From NCBI GenBank assembly GCA_027186245.1, contig CP114495.1:5161001-5225000 (forward strand): a DNA stretch of 64,000 nucleotides, in the 5' to 3' direction. Positions 1-9,440 of the stretch are shown here, piece after piece (the stretch's first letter is position 1; each line of letters begins with the position of its first letter). The stretch comes from Coriaria nepalensis. Its lineage: Eukaryota; Streptophyta; Magnoliopsida; Cucurbitales; Coriariaceae. The position numbers and the translations under genes are program-made. Below the pieces are notes generated by a model that ran no database searches, was not told where the DNA came from, and saw nothing but the letters and a program-made list of their open reading frames with translations.

Positions 1-643
1 GTGGGAAGGTGTTAAGTCGGCCACAACGTGCCTACACCAGCTTGTCCATTGTTTGCCTATAAATAGTAGAATTAGTTTTCATTTCAAAATAATGTTGTAA
101 CACTAAAAATCCAACTCTAAGAATCGACGGGTTTTATATGAAGTCTGCATCTAGCTCTAGCACTTTTGATTGAGCTATGTAGACTCGACCAGTCTTATCA
201 TTAGTGCGGGACAAAGCACATAAAAACTTGAGCTTCCAGAAGCACTATCATTCACGAGTGTAACTTAGTAAAGAAATCAAACTCGTAACTTTTTGTTCTT
301 AACAATATATCTAAAAATTACGTATGTAATATATTATTTCACAAGTTTTTTTTTTTTTTTAAGTATACTTGGAATTTATTATTGATTTTTTGCCTGTTTA
401 TTTCACTCGAAAAAATGTTTGTAAATTGAAATTTAGTAAAAATTGTATGAACGGTCGACCATACACATTAAATGTTAAATCCCACCTCCGCAACTCTGAA
501 TGGCAACAGTACAAGCTTTCACTATAGGCCCGAGATCGATTAGGGTGCATGCTGTACCCCCTACCTGTGCAGGAACATGAACTGTTTAATTAAATTAGTT
601 AAATGTTGTCATATAAAATTGCCTTTTATATAAAATTGAATGG
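1..643. other. Intergenic DNA left of the foldback, no gene recognised
   Basis: No coding region is visible here. A plant-style TATA motif, TATAAATAG, lies at 58-66 on the + strand, and a poly-T run lies near 346-360. The TATA motif could be the core promoter of an unseen transcript or part of an LTR remnant; no open frame follows it. The stretch 300-643 is AT-rich without recognisable domains. Confidence 0.4.
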
Positions 644-1145
644 CTTAAGATTATTAATATAAATTTGATTTTTAATATTAATAATATAAATTTAATTTTT
701 AAGATTAATAATAAAATTTTGAATTAAATTATAAGTTTATCTATTTTTTATTTTATTTTTATTTTTATTTTTATTTTTTAATTAAATAAATTATGTAATT
801 TGATTATATTTAAAATAATTTAATATTTAATTAAGAATTAGATTAAATATATATTAGAATAAATTTAAAATATAAAAACCCATACATTTATAATCATATA
901 AATTAATATAAATAAAATTAATTATATAAGTAATTATATTTTAAATTTATTATAATATATATTTTAAATTTAATTATTATATTAATTTAAATTATTTAAA
1001 ATATAATTAAATTGCATAATTTATTTAAGAATTAAAAAATAAAAATAAAATAAAATAAAATTTAAAAATATATATAAATTTAAGATTTAATTTAATTTTT
1101 TTTAATTATTATTAAAAATTAAATTTATGTTACTAACCTTAACTC
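644..1145. repeat. AT-rich foldback (MITE-like inverted repeat)
   Basis: The left half of this ~500 bp block reads as the approximate reverse complement of the right half. The outer ends pair: TTAAGATTATTAATATAAAT near 652 against the complement of the sequence ending near 1143. An internal block ending in AAATAAATTATG at 784-795 pairs with its complement near 1015-1027. The loop lies around 890-920, near the only GC-containing bases. Size, AT content and symmetry fit a MITE or foldback transposon in a promoter. No transposase is encoded. Target-site duplications could not be confirmed by eye. Confidence 0.7.
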
Positions 1146-1736
1146 ATGATAATATATGATACCCTCTCCTTCAAGACGTCCAAATACCTGTACAGCCACG
1201 GAGCGGTGCGCACCCCGGCCGATCTCTATAGGCCCTTGTAGTCTTCTTCACTTACTCGCCAGAAAGTCCCCAAAAAATAAAATAAAAAGTAAAAAATAAA
1301 GGCCTTAAAGAAAGAGAACGCACCCTTCTACCTGCGCTAATTGCTGCCATTCTCCCTCCTCAGCCCATTCCGGCATTCCCTTACCCCTCTCTCTCTCTGT
1401 AACCCTGAAACAGAGGACATAAAAAATACCCAGAGAAGGTTGAATATTCACCCTCCATCTCTAAACCCCTCTCTCTCTCTCTCTCTCTCTCCGTTTCTTA
1501 GGCTTATGCTGCACTTTCATTTTCGGGGTGTTTGCCCGAAACAGTGCCAACTCGAAGAACAGAGAAAGAAAATCCCTTTTTAGCTAGATCAGCTATCATT
1601 TTGTAATTCGTCCCTACCTGTTTGCACTCTACACTGTATCTCACTCAGATCTAATATACCACAAATCTTGGTTTTTCTCTCCTTTCTTCTCCCCATTATT
1701 GTACGCTTCAGTTTACTCCATTTGAGCTCAAAAACC
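1146..1736 (+). promoter_or_regulatory. Upstream and leader region of the HIPP gene
   Basis: This gap between the foldback and the HIPP start codon becomes pyrimidine-rich toward the gene, typical of plant 5' leaders. It carries CT dinucleotide runs at about 1386-1398 and 1469-1491, which resemble GAGA/CT elements often found near plant transcription starts. No convincing TATA box was identified. A short open frame at 1341-1583 begins with TTG and looks like leader sequence, not a gene. Confidence 0.45.
1469..1491 (+). repeat. CT dinucleotide microsatellite in the HIPP leader
   Basis: An uninterrupted run of about eleven CT units lies ~250 bp upstream of the HIPP ATG. Such runs are polymorphic and can act as GAGA-type regulatory sites in plant leaders; a regulatory role here is inferred only. 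Confidence 0.7.
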
Positions 1737-3344
1737 ATGAGTAAAGAAGAGATTCTAAAGATTCAGGTACCTCTTTTTCCTTCTCTGACTGCTTTACTCT
1801 GTTTTTACTCTGTTCTTACATTTTCTATCTCCTGGTTTTTCTTGTGCATGCAGAAATATGTCCTCAAGGTAAACATTCACTGTGATGGGTGTAAGCAAAA
1901 AGTCAAGAAAATCTTGCAGAAAATCGATGGTAAGTTACATGCTTTTTCTCTTCTATTTATTTTTTTTCTCTGTTTCTTAAATTTTCTTTTCTTTATTTCT
2001 TATTTCTTTTGTCATTTTTCAGGCGTTTTCACAACGGATATAGATGCAGAGCAAGGAAAAGTAACAGTTTCTGGAACTGTTGACTCATCTATTCTCATAA
2101 AAAAGCTTTCAAAATCGGGAAAACATGCAGAAATATGGGGTGCTGCTTCTTCTCAAAAGCCCAACAATAATCACCAAAACAATCTGAACAATCAGATGAA
2201 AAATATGCAAATTGGTGGTGGAAAAGGAGGTGGCGGTGGTAACAATAAAGGTCATAAGGGAGGAAACAACCCACCCAAGGGCGGTGGTCAAGGTGGAGGA
2301 CAACTGCCTCCCCCAAATCAGCAGCAACTGCAACAGCTTCAACAGATGAAAGGATTAGGGTTACAAGATCAGAAGATAGCAGCTCAGCTTAAGGATTTGA
2401 AAATGCCCATGAATGGTCTAGTACAGAATGTGAATCAGAAAGGGGCTAAGTTCAATTTACATGAAGATGATGATCTGAGCGATGATGATGTGTATGATGA
2501 TGATGATTATGATGAGGATGATGATGATTATGATGACGAGCTCGAGGATGAGATGGGTGGTATGCATCTTCCTCCAGCTAATAAGATGAAACATATGATG
2601 ATAGGTAATAATGGTCAGATGGGTAATATGATGATGATGAATGCTCAGAATGGTGGAAATGGTGCCGGAAATAGTAATGCAGGTGGTGGCGGTGGTGGAG
2701 CTGTGCCTGTAATAGTGAATAACGGAATGGGTGGTGGAAATGGAGGGAAAAAAGGTGGGAATGGCGGTGCCGGAGGTGGTGGACCAGGCGGTGCTGGTGG
2801 TAAAAATGGGGGAAAAGGTGGTGATGTGAAAAATGGGAATAATGGTGGTGGGGCTACTAACAAGAATGGAAACAATGGCATCGGTGGTGGTGGTGGTCCT
2901 AATGGCGGTAAAAAGGGTGGCGGCAGGGGGGGTGGTGGTGGTCCTAATGTTGGGATTAATGGTGTGTTTTCCCAAATGGGTGGTGTTGGTGGCAGCAGTG
3001 GTGGTCGTCCTAATGGGTCTGTGGCCGGACCAAGCATGGGTGGTGGTGGTGGTGGTGGTGGTGGTGGTCATATGGGAAACATGAACATACCAATAAATCA
3101 AATGGGCAATATGGGTCAAATGGGTTATAACATTCCAGCTGTCCAAGGTCTACCGGCAGCTGCCGCCGCGAATGGAGGTGGTGGGTATTTCCCTCAAGGT
3201 GGTGGGCCCCATGCGATGATATATGCCCGGCCACTGTTGGCAGTGAATTACATGCCGCCCTATACATACCCGGATCCACCTCCACCTGGCCCATATAATC
3301 ATGCCTTTAGCGATGAAAACACGTCAAGTTGCAACGTGATGTGA
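1737..3344 (+). CDS. HIPP: Heavy-metal-associated isoprenylated plant protein (HIPP)
   Basis: Predicted metal-binding, membrane-anchored protein of the plant HIPP family. I assign three exons, 1737-1766, 1854-1929 and 2023-3344, encoding 475 residues. The start is the first ATG of the typical family N-terminus ([10 protein letters not shown]). The HMA fold spans about residues 11-75 with the metal-binding CDGC at 20-23. It is followed by a Gln/Asn-rich linker, an acidic Asp-rich block near 183-212 built on GAT triplets, and a long Gly-rich region at about 240-440 built on GGT triplets. A Pro/Tyr-rich tail ends in CNVM, a CaaX prenylation box. Family knowledge links HIPPs to metal homeostasis and stress responses; the long Gly-rich form resembles the Arabidopsis HIPP32-34 group. 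Splice sites are GT/AG throughout. No breaks are seen, so this is the one apparently functional gene in the window. Confidence 0.93.
   Translation: MSKEEILKIQVPLFPSLTALLCFYSVLTFSISWFFLCMQKYVLKVNIHCDGCKQKVKKILQKIDGKLHAFSLLFIFFLCFLNFLFFISYFFCHFSGVFTTDIDAEQGKVTVSGTVDSSILIKKLSKSGKHAEIWGAASSQKPNNNHQNNLNNQMKNMQIGGGKGGGGGNNKGHKGGNNPPKGGGQGGGQLPPPNQQQLQQLQQMKGLGLQDQKIAAQLKDLKMPMNGLVQNVNQKGAKFNLHEDDDLSDDDVYDDDDYDEDDDDYDDELEDEMGGMHLPPANKMKHMMIGNNGQMGNMMMMNAQNGGNGAGNSNAGGGGGGAVPVIVNNGMGGGNGGKKGGNGGAGGGGPGGAGGKNGGKGGDVKNGNNGGGATNKNGNNGIGGGGGPNGGKKGGGRGGGGGPNVGINGVFSQMGGVGGSSGGRPNGSVAGPSMGGGGGGGGGGHMGNMNIPINQMGNMGQMGYNIPAVQGLPAAAAANGGGGYFPQGGGPHAMIYARPLLAVNYMPPYTYPDPPPPGPYNHAFSDENTSSCNVM
1767..1853 (+). 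other. HIPP intron 1
   Basis: This 87-nt intron begins GTACCT and ends TGCAG, splitting the short first exon from the HMA domain at the position usual for the family. It is U-rich, a multiple of three, and contains no stop in the reading frame of the flanking exons. Confidence 0.88.
1930..2022 (+). other. HIPP intron 2
   Basis: This 93-nt intron begins GTAAGT and ends TTTTTCAG, interrupting the HMA domain after the IDG motif (phase 1, within the Gly codon). It is very T-rich, a multiple of three and stop-free in frame. The splice is supported by restoration of continuous HMA homology (KIDG then VFTTDID). Confidence 0.88.
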
Positions 3345-3500
3345 AAATAATTAAGCCAGAATTTTCCGATGGGGTGGTTGTTTGGTTCATCAATCCAATT
3401 TTATACTCAAAGACGTGTGGTATATTTTCTTCTAGTTTTCTAGATTTTCTTTCACTTCGATCTATTTTCTTCCAGGGTTCTAGTTTATAGATATCATATA
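3345..3500 (+). other. Probable HIPP 3' untranslated region
   Basis: T-rich sequence directly follows the stop codon. No strict AATAAA polyadenylation signal is placed with certainty. It gives way to the tandem repeat block at about 3501. Confidence 0.4.
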
Positions 3501-4497
3501 ACTAAAAAGTTGTTTAGGTGAGTAGTGTTACATGGAAGGGGAGGTAAACAGTAGGGGGGGCTTTTCTTTTTCTCTTACTGGGATGTTTATGTATGTTCAT
3601 ATTTGGCAAACTACAACAATAAGATACATGTCACAATCCCATGTCCTGCCAATTACACCATTTATTAAATGGGAGGTCTCTACGTATTTGTCGTCTAATA
3701 ATTTATATGAAATAATAAATTTGGAAAAGAAAGATAGAGAAGCTTTTTTGGGTCAAGCCGTTAAGTAACATTTATAAATACGATTAGATTATAATATTTT
3801 CAATCATAACTAAAAGTTGTTTTAGGCGAGTAGTGTTAGATGGAAGTCGAGGTAAACAGTAGCGGGGCTTTTCTTTCTCTCACGGGGATGTTTATATATG
3901 TTCATATTTTGCAAACTACATTAATATATACATTTCACAATCCCACGTCTTGCCAATTCTACTAACAGTGGATGAGATGGGAAGCGTGTTCATTCTCTAA
4001 TTTTAGTTTAGTCTATTCATTCGTATGAAATAATAAATTTGGAAAAGGAGATGAAAAAAAATTTCTCTTATGGGTTTCTGCTAAGGGTTTTATCGGAACT
4101 CTTAAATAATATTTATAGACATAATTAAGTTATAATTTTTTAATGGTAACTAAAAATTGTTTAGGTGAGTAGTGTGGGATGAAAGTAGAGGTAAACAGTA
4201 GTGGGGCTTTTCTTTTTCTGATGTTTATGTGTGTTCATATTTTGCAAACTACAATAAGATACTTGTCACAATCCCTTGTCTCGCCAATTCCATTATTAAT
4301 AGTGAATGAGATAGGAAGTGTCTATGTGTTTATTTTCTAATTTTAGTATACAAGATTTATTTGTATAAAATAATAAATTTGGGGGAAAAGATGAGAGAAA
4401 CTATTCTTTCTCTCTTATGAATTTTGGCTAAGAGTGTTAACGAGGAAGCTTTTTTTTTGCCAAATGATATTTATAGATACAATTAGGTTATAATTCC
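3501..4497. repeat. Three tandem diverged copies of a ~310-350 bp unit
   Basis: Three units begin at about 3501, 3809 and 4149. Each opens with ACTAAAAA/GTTGTTTAGG followed by GAGTAGTGT, then GAGGTAAACAGTAG, GGGGCTTTTCTTT, a GTTCATATTTTGCAAACTAC block, CACAATCCC and TGCCAATT, and closes with an AATAATAAATTTGG purine-rich stretch and a TTTATAGATA-like end. The copies differ by scattered substitutions and indels. No coding content is visible; the open frame at 3532-3768 is not conserved between units. This is a local tandem triplication just downstream of HIPP. Confidence 0.85.
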
Positions 4498-5138
4498 CTA
4501 CTCATATTAGATTTCCTAGTTGTCGGAAAACTCTTATTATCTTAAGTTGTATTTTCTCTTAAAAATCTTAAGAGTTAAAATGAGTCAAACCCAGTTGTAT
4601 GGTCGGCCACTTATATAGGTTATACCATGTATATTTAATCAATCATTTGATTAATTTGGCCTATAAAATCTAATTAATAATATGACTCATTAATTTTTTA
4701 ATATCTGATTATTAATATAAATTTTTATGATACTTTTATAATTAAATAAGAGTTCATATATAACTTATTAATTTTAATTTAATTAATGACACACTTAGTT
4801 GTGCTAATAAAATTGCATAATGTTAAATTAATAAATTAATAAATTAATAATTATCATTTTACTCTTAGAGTCAAACTGTTAACTCTTTTACCCATAAAAT
4901 GGTTTTGGTCCATTTTTTCCTTATTTCTGACGAAATTTTAACCGAGTTACTACAAATCTTGTGTGCGTGATCGATGAAGTTCTACATTACGCTAACAGGA
5001 AGATTTTATAAATCATATGATTTTATTTAATTTAAAATAATTTTTTATATTAAAGAATTAACCTAATCATCTCATAATTAAATAACTTTAAATTTCAAAG
5101 TCAAAATTAACTTTTAGTAATTTAAGTATCAATACTTT
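4498..5138 (-). mobile_element. Copia-type LTR fragment, inverted
   Basis: Read on the minus strand, this block shares signature motifs with LTR regions at 28.5-29.0 kb and 54.4-54.8 kb. Examples are the ATGGTCGGCCA motif followed by a T-rich run, an AT-rich segment with repeated ATTAATAAATTAAT, and an ATGCAATTTTATTAGCACAA-like stretch. It carries no coding sequence. It is therefore interpreted as a solo or partial LTR of the same copia family, in opposite orientation. Boundaries are approximate. Confidence 0.5.
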
Positions 5139-5140
5139 TT

Positions 5141-5300
5141 CCCCCAAGTTTTAATAATTTTTAATTATACTCGCCCACCTCCGCCTCATCTTCTTCCTTT
5201 TTCTGGTCATCGGAAACCACCATTACTAGTAACCGGAAATAGAAAGAAGAGAAGGTTGAGGTGTGTGGGTAAATAATTAAAAATTATTAAAACTTGGGGG
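5141..5300. repeat. Imperfect ~75 bp inverted repeat (hairpin)
   Basis: The left arm at 5141-5220 starts CCCCCAAGTTTTAATAATTT. Its reverse complement matches the right arm at 5230-5300, which ends AAATTATTAAAACTTGGGGG. The outer ~25 bp are nearly perfect; inner parts of the arms (CCTCCGCCTCATCTTCTTCC against its complement) are diverged. The loop is about 10 bp. It lies at the junction between the inverted copia LTR and the gypsy LTR fragment, so it could be a small foldback element or a rearrangement scar. Confidence 0.75.
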
Positions 5301-6190
5301 AGAGAATAAAGAAAGGATAAAGGAAGATCGAAAAAGAATAAAGAGGAAAAATGGAATTAAGAACTTCGAGTTGTTAATTCTTTTTAATATTTTATAAGTA
5401 TAGTCTCACTATAATATAAGGGTATTACTTTTTTTGTTGTTGTTGTGATGCTTAAATTATTTGAATGATTGTTATATTGATTTAAGAATAGTATAATTAT
5501 TGATAAGCATGATGAATTGAGATAATTTATTATGCTAAGGTTAATGTTGATGTTGAGATTATGATTGTTATATAGCATGTTAGGTAGAAATGAAATGATT
5601 TTATTACCATGCTAAATATGAGATCATAGCTAGTATGAACGTAATATAACATGATAGTTTAAGGGTAATATTAGCTTTGAGATGCGACGATTAAATTCAT
5701 ATATTCATACTTCCGATCTAAAAGGAGTTAATGTTATGCTAAAGTAAATAAAGATCATAAACATGCATATGCATAATATTAAAGTGAGATAGTGTCGGGT
5801 CATAAGAAGGATCGATTATCGATCATAAGGGATCCTAGATAATTTTAAAGAAAAAGTCATAATAGATCGTTGCAAAGATCATAGTGGACTACTGATTAGA
5901 TATTAGTTGAAATATCGGTGGCATCATCCTCAGGGCCTAAGCATATAAAAGGATAGGAAATTTATACATGCTAGATATAAATCACAAAGGTATTAATTTA
6001 AAATAGTCATTAAAAGAATAATACATGTGAGTAGGAAATCACAAAGGTAAAACTGTAGACTAAGGATCGAGCGAATGAAGAAGATTAGTTTGTGAGATTG
6101 TATATATGAGACATGACATATGGAAATGCAAAAGACTTGAAAAACCTCTCAGAAAAGCTTATCTATATGTATACATATAGATATGGATAT
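5301..6190 (+). repeat. 5' LTR of gypsy element 1 (left part)
   Basis: The segment 5354-5618 matches 25579-25844 closely, including GATAAGCATGATGAATTGAG. The rest, to 6190, has no 3' LTR counterpart because the 3' LTR is truncated, so its LTR status is inferred from position before the primer-binding site. A TA-rich microsatellite starts at about 6165. Confidence 0.6.
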
Positions 6191-6216
6191 ATATATATAT
6201 ATATATATATTATATC
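6160..6216. repeat. TA-rich microsatellite, left flank of the viral array
   Basis: TATATGTATACATATAGATATGG is followed by a run of TA dinucleotides to about 6212, directly against the first recognisable viral base (CTCGAGATCC). It matches in character the TA-rich tract on the right of the array. Confidence 0.85.
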
Positions 6217-7185
6217 TCGAGATCCGATCCAGAGTCTTCTTTATTGAACGGGGTCAAGTTTTCCTTACTCCCTTTATGAGGGACCCATTTTCCACTGCTC
6301 CCTTCTTTTCCCTTTGAGCTATTACCTCCAAGTCTTTCGTTATAGAAGTGTCTCAGATCCTCGGTAGAGAAGTGAGCTAAGACTTCACTAATCTCTATTC
6401 CTAGCGAGAGGCAAATTAAAGATGAGGGGAGAGATTGGGGAATCTTGATAATCCCCTTCTCATGATAGATGCTCTGGTTATTATCCAGATGGTATTTGTC
6501 CTACATTTTAAGTAAAATGTTCTTTGAACATAAATGGGATAGTAATAAGGTTTAATACTATAATTATTAAACTAGTTTCTGAACCAGATAGAAAATTATA
6601 CTTCATATGTGTAGAAAGATATCCACCAACAATCTTTATGTTTGGGGTTCTGGATCAGCAGTATTTGATTCCACGCACAGATATAATCAAAATAGTCATA
6701 CCTACAAGGCTCTTTCTCATAGTGTCGCATTCTCCACCGTGCTCCTTTGAACCACTCGGAGGGCAGAATGACTTGTAGAATTCTTAGTTTCGAGAAGGCC
6801 ACTTGGTTGTTCTTAAATTTAGTATCGATCGCAATGGTTCCTCTAGGATAGACACAAACCACATCCAATTCCGTGGGTAGTGGATAGGGAGGATATGCTC
6901 GCGCAACCATTTTCGCACGGTATCCCAAACCTTATCTCCTTCTCCTATGACTGGGACATTAGATTCCTCTATATGATAGAGGATTTCCTCATGGAGAGGG
7001 AAGTAGGGGTGATCTTTCTAAGATTCTAAGAGGGCTAGCAGAGCATCTTTCAGTGCCTCCTTGGTATGAAATCGGTCACTCCTTTTTTCCAGTTCAGGGG
7101 AAGAAGTCCCTGGACACTTTTGAGCTCTCCTAAGATCAGGGCTTGTTTCTTATCCGACTTTTAAGGGGGTTTTCCTGCCTACTAT
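6212..7185 (-). pseudogene. Pararetrovirus copy 1: C-terminal polyprotein domain
   Basis: A frame at 6928-6596 and flanking sequence correspond to the domain downstream of RNase H in copy 2 (13517-14506). I do not recognise a catalytic motif; the domain is rich in Trp, Tyr and His and conserved between the copies. A ~172 bp stretch present in copy 2 (about 13688-13858) is missing here at about 6523, and there are stops in the N-terminal half. The role is unknown; its position makes it the tail of the viral polyprotein. Confidence 0.55.
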
Positions 7186-7189
7186 TGGA

Positions 7190-7660
7190 TTAGAGGAATT
7201 GTCTTGTTAGGAAGTCTAGGAGAGAGTTATTCTCACCTTTGATATATTCTATATCGAAATCAAATACAAAGAGGATTTCCTGCCACCTTACGAAGATTTG
7301 CTTGGATACCAAAGCTTTAACGTCCTTAAATAGAATATCTTTGGCATCATGGCAATCTACGCTTACCAGAAATCTTTTGTTGATAAGGTTGGACTCGAAC
7401 TTTTCAACACACAGTACAATGGACATGATCTCATTTTTTACTGTGGAATAGTTCTATTGGGCTCCTTTCGAAGCCCCATAGGCAAATCGTACTAAGGCCT
7501 CTTTCTCTCCTTGTTGTTATTTTAAAAGACCTCCGTAGCCTAATTCAGATGCATCTGTTTCTACGATCTTAAAGGCTTCCAGATGGGCTATACTCAAACA
7601 AGGGAGCTCTTTGGCCCGCAACTTAATTTTGCAGACCAATGCCGTGTATTCCTTAGTCCA
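7190..7660 (-). pseudogene. Pararetrovirus copy 1: RNase H remnant
   Basis: The frame at 7426-7190 carries the C-terminal RNase H signature of Caulimoviridae: VRWQEILFVFDFDIEYIKG then a NSLLDFLTR motif. This region removes the RNA strand during reverse transcription. A stop and frame changes separate it from the reverse transcriptase at 7661, with which it would form one polyprotein. The DFLTR motif distinguishes it from Ty3 elements, which carry ADALSR at this place. Confidence 0.8.
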
Positions 7661-8514
7661 TTATGAGGGATTCTTCTTGAGCCTATTGTACAAGGGCCTG
7701 CTATCCCTTGCCAGATTTTCGTAGAAGTCTGCTATGTAGTTGAGACTTCCTAATTGGAATCTTTGAAGTTGGGTTTTTTCTAGGATGATGTCTAGGAATC
7801 TATCTGCAAATTGGATTGCCCTCTGTATTGGCATTAATGTGTTTCTTGTTATGTTATGACCTAGGAACCTTACTTCTATCTGGAACAACTTCATTTTTCT
7901 GGCAGATGCAACTAATCCTGCTTTCTTCATAACACTTAAGAAAATTCCTAAGTGCTTAAAGTGCTGACTTATATCTTGCAAGAAAACTAGTACATCGTCA
8001 ATGTAAACAATAATAAATTCTTCGAAAGGATCAATTACAGGGTTCATAATGTTCTGATATTCTAACGAAGCATTTTTAAATTTGAATGGCATCACATTCC
8101 ACTCGTAGCGCCTAAAAGGGACCGTGAAGCCATTTTGTAATGATCTTCTTCTTTTATTTGAATTTGTAAGTATCCTGACTTCATGTCGAATTTCAAATAT
8201 ATTATGGCTTTGAAAAGGAGATTTAAAAGGTCTCTTTTGTTTGGGATGGGATACCTGATCCATCTTAGCACTTGATTAAGAGGTTTGTAGTTTATCACTA
8301 ATCTTGGTGCTCCTCTTTCCAATTCTACTGCATTTTGCACATAGAAGGTTGTGCAGCTCCAAGGACTGTAACTCTTCTTTATTAGTCCATTTTGCAAGAG
8401 GTCTGCTATTTCCCTTTTGTAGTTTTCTACTAGGTTAGCATTCATGGCTGTTGGCCTAGCCTTTGTGGGGATATCCTTTTCTTGAAAGTGGGGCTTGTAT
8501 GGTAGTCCCGCCAC
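7661..8514 (-). pseudogene. Pararetrovirus copy 1: reverse transcriptase remnant
   Basis: Two overlapping frames, 8514-8092 and 8263-7661, together span the RT palm and fingers. Visible motifs are RLVINYKPLN, FDMKSGYLQI and the catalytic YIDD at 8005-7994. A frameshift lies in the overlap, between the FDMKSGY block and the segment leading to YIDD. The enzyme would copy pregenomic RNA into DNA. Compared with copy 2, the bases around YIDD are complete here. Confidence 0.88.
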
Positions 8515-8579
8515 ATGCTGCTTTCAATCCCAAAAGGCATTGTGGACCTCAGCGTAGATCTCCTTTAGTAGTCTTTCTT

Positions 8580-9113
8580 CTAAACTTCGAATCCTTCTTG
8601 AATCTTGGGAGACTTGATCTGCTGCTCTATTCTATTTGAGGTGACTTCCTCTTGGAGAGAAAGGAGGACTTTTTCCTTCTTCTGAATTTGAGTCTTTACC
8701 AGATTCACTAGATGATATTTGGGCTTTTGAGAGAACCTGAAATGCAATTCGTGGCCCTGGACTTCTGCCAAAATCCCCATGTCATCTATCTGATGGATGG
8801 GGTAAAGGAGATCTAGGAAAGGATTTCCTAAAATAACTCCCTGCGAAAGATTATTAACCATGATAAATGACATTCGCAAACAAACACCATTATTTCAAAT
8901 AGCAGCATTGGGTAGTTTATATTCAATCATGAGCTTGGCTCCATTTGCCGTGTTTAAAATCTCCGTTGTTTTGGCAAAATACTTTGAAGGAACTAATCCC
9001 TCATTGATGCGATTCATATCTACTCTAGAATATATTAGAGCTTCAGCTTTTAATGAAAATTCCTTATCTACAACTACGGTTATCGGGGAAAACCATTTTT
9101 GACTAACAACCAT
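8580..9113 (-). pseudogene. Pararetrovirus copy 1: aspartic protease remnant
   Basis: The frame at 9113-8895 aligns by pattern to the caulimovirus protease. The usual DSG catalytic triplet is replaced (IYSRVD), so it is inactive. It is followed by a second frame, 8879-8580, with the ILGNPFLDLLYPI motif typical of the stretch between protease and RT. The break at about 8880-8895 is a frameshift or stop. Confidence 0.7.
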
Positions 9114-9440
9114 TTCTAGCTGATTTATCCAAATTAAATCAGGCTTAGACTAACGAGCCATTACCTTGGTGTTGGATTCGGGCTGGCCAACTTGCGTTGA
9201 GGCTTCTTCCTTTGGCTGGGTTCTGACGAAGTCCTCTCGATTTTCTATTGCTTCAAAGTTTGCGACCCTCCTTTTCAATTCTTTGACTTTGCCTTTTAGC
9301 GAGTGAATTTCTCACTTGAGATCATTTTCTCTTCTTGTAGTTTTGCTACTCTTTTCGTCATGTTTCTTTTGTATCTCGGTGATGGAGTAGTGATTGATCG
9401 AAGTATTTTCTTCGATTCTTTGTTCTAGTGGGGCCTTATC

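Noticed and set aside
1..120. TATA box at 58-66 considered as a gene promoter
   Set aside because: No open frame or splice pattern follows; kept only as a motif in an unassigned stretch.
1341..1583. 80-codon open frame upstream of HIPP
   Set aside because: It starts at TTG, is translated CT-repeat leader, and has no homology pattern.
1668..1736. N-terminal extension of HIPP from 1668
   Set aside because: The frame starts at TTG and reads leader and, further on, intron sequence; the family N-terminus begins at ATG 1737.
2457..3146. Long antisense open frame (229 codons) and a Pro-rich antisense frame over the HIPP Gly-rich exon
   Set aside because: They are shadows of GGT/GAT triplet repeats read on the other strand (Thr/Ile/Pro/His runs) with no domain content.
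3501..4497. Tandem repeats considered as a CRISPR-like array
   Set aside because: Units are ~310-350 bp with no short repeat/unique spacer pattern, in a plant genome; simple tandem duplication explains them.
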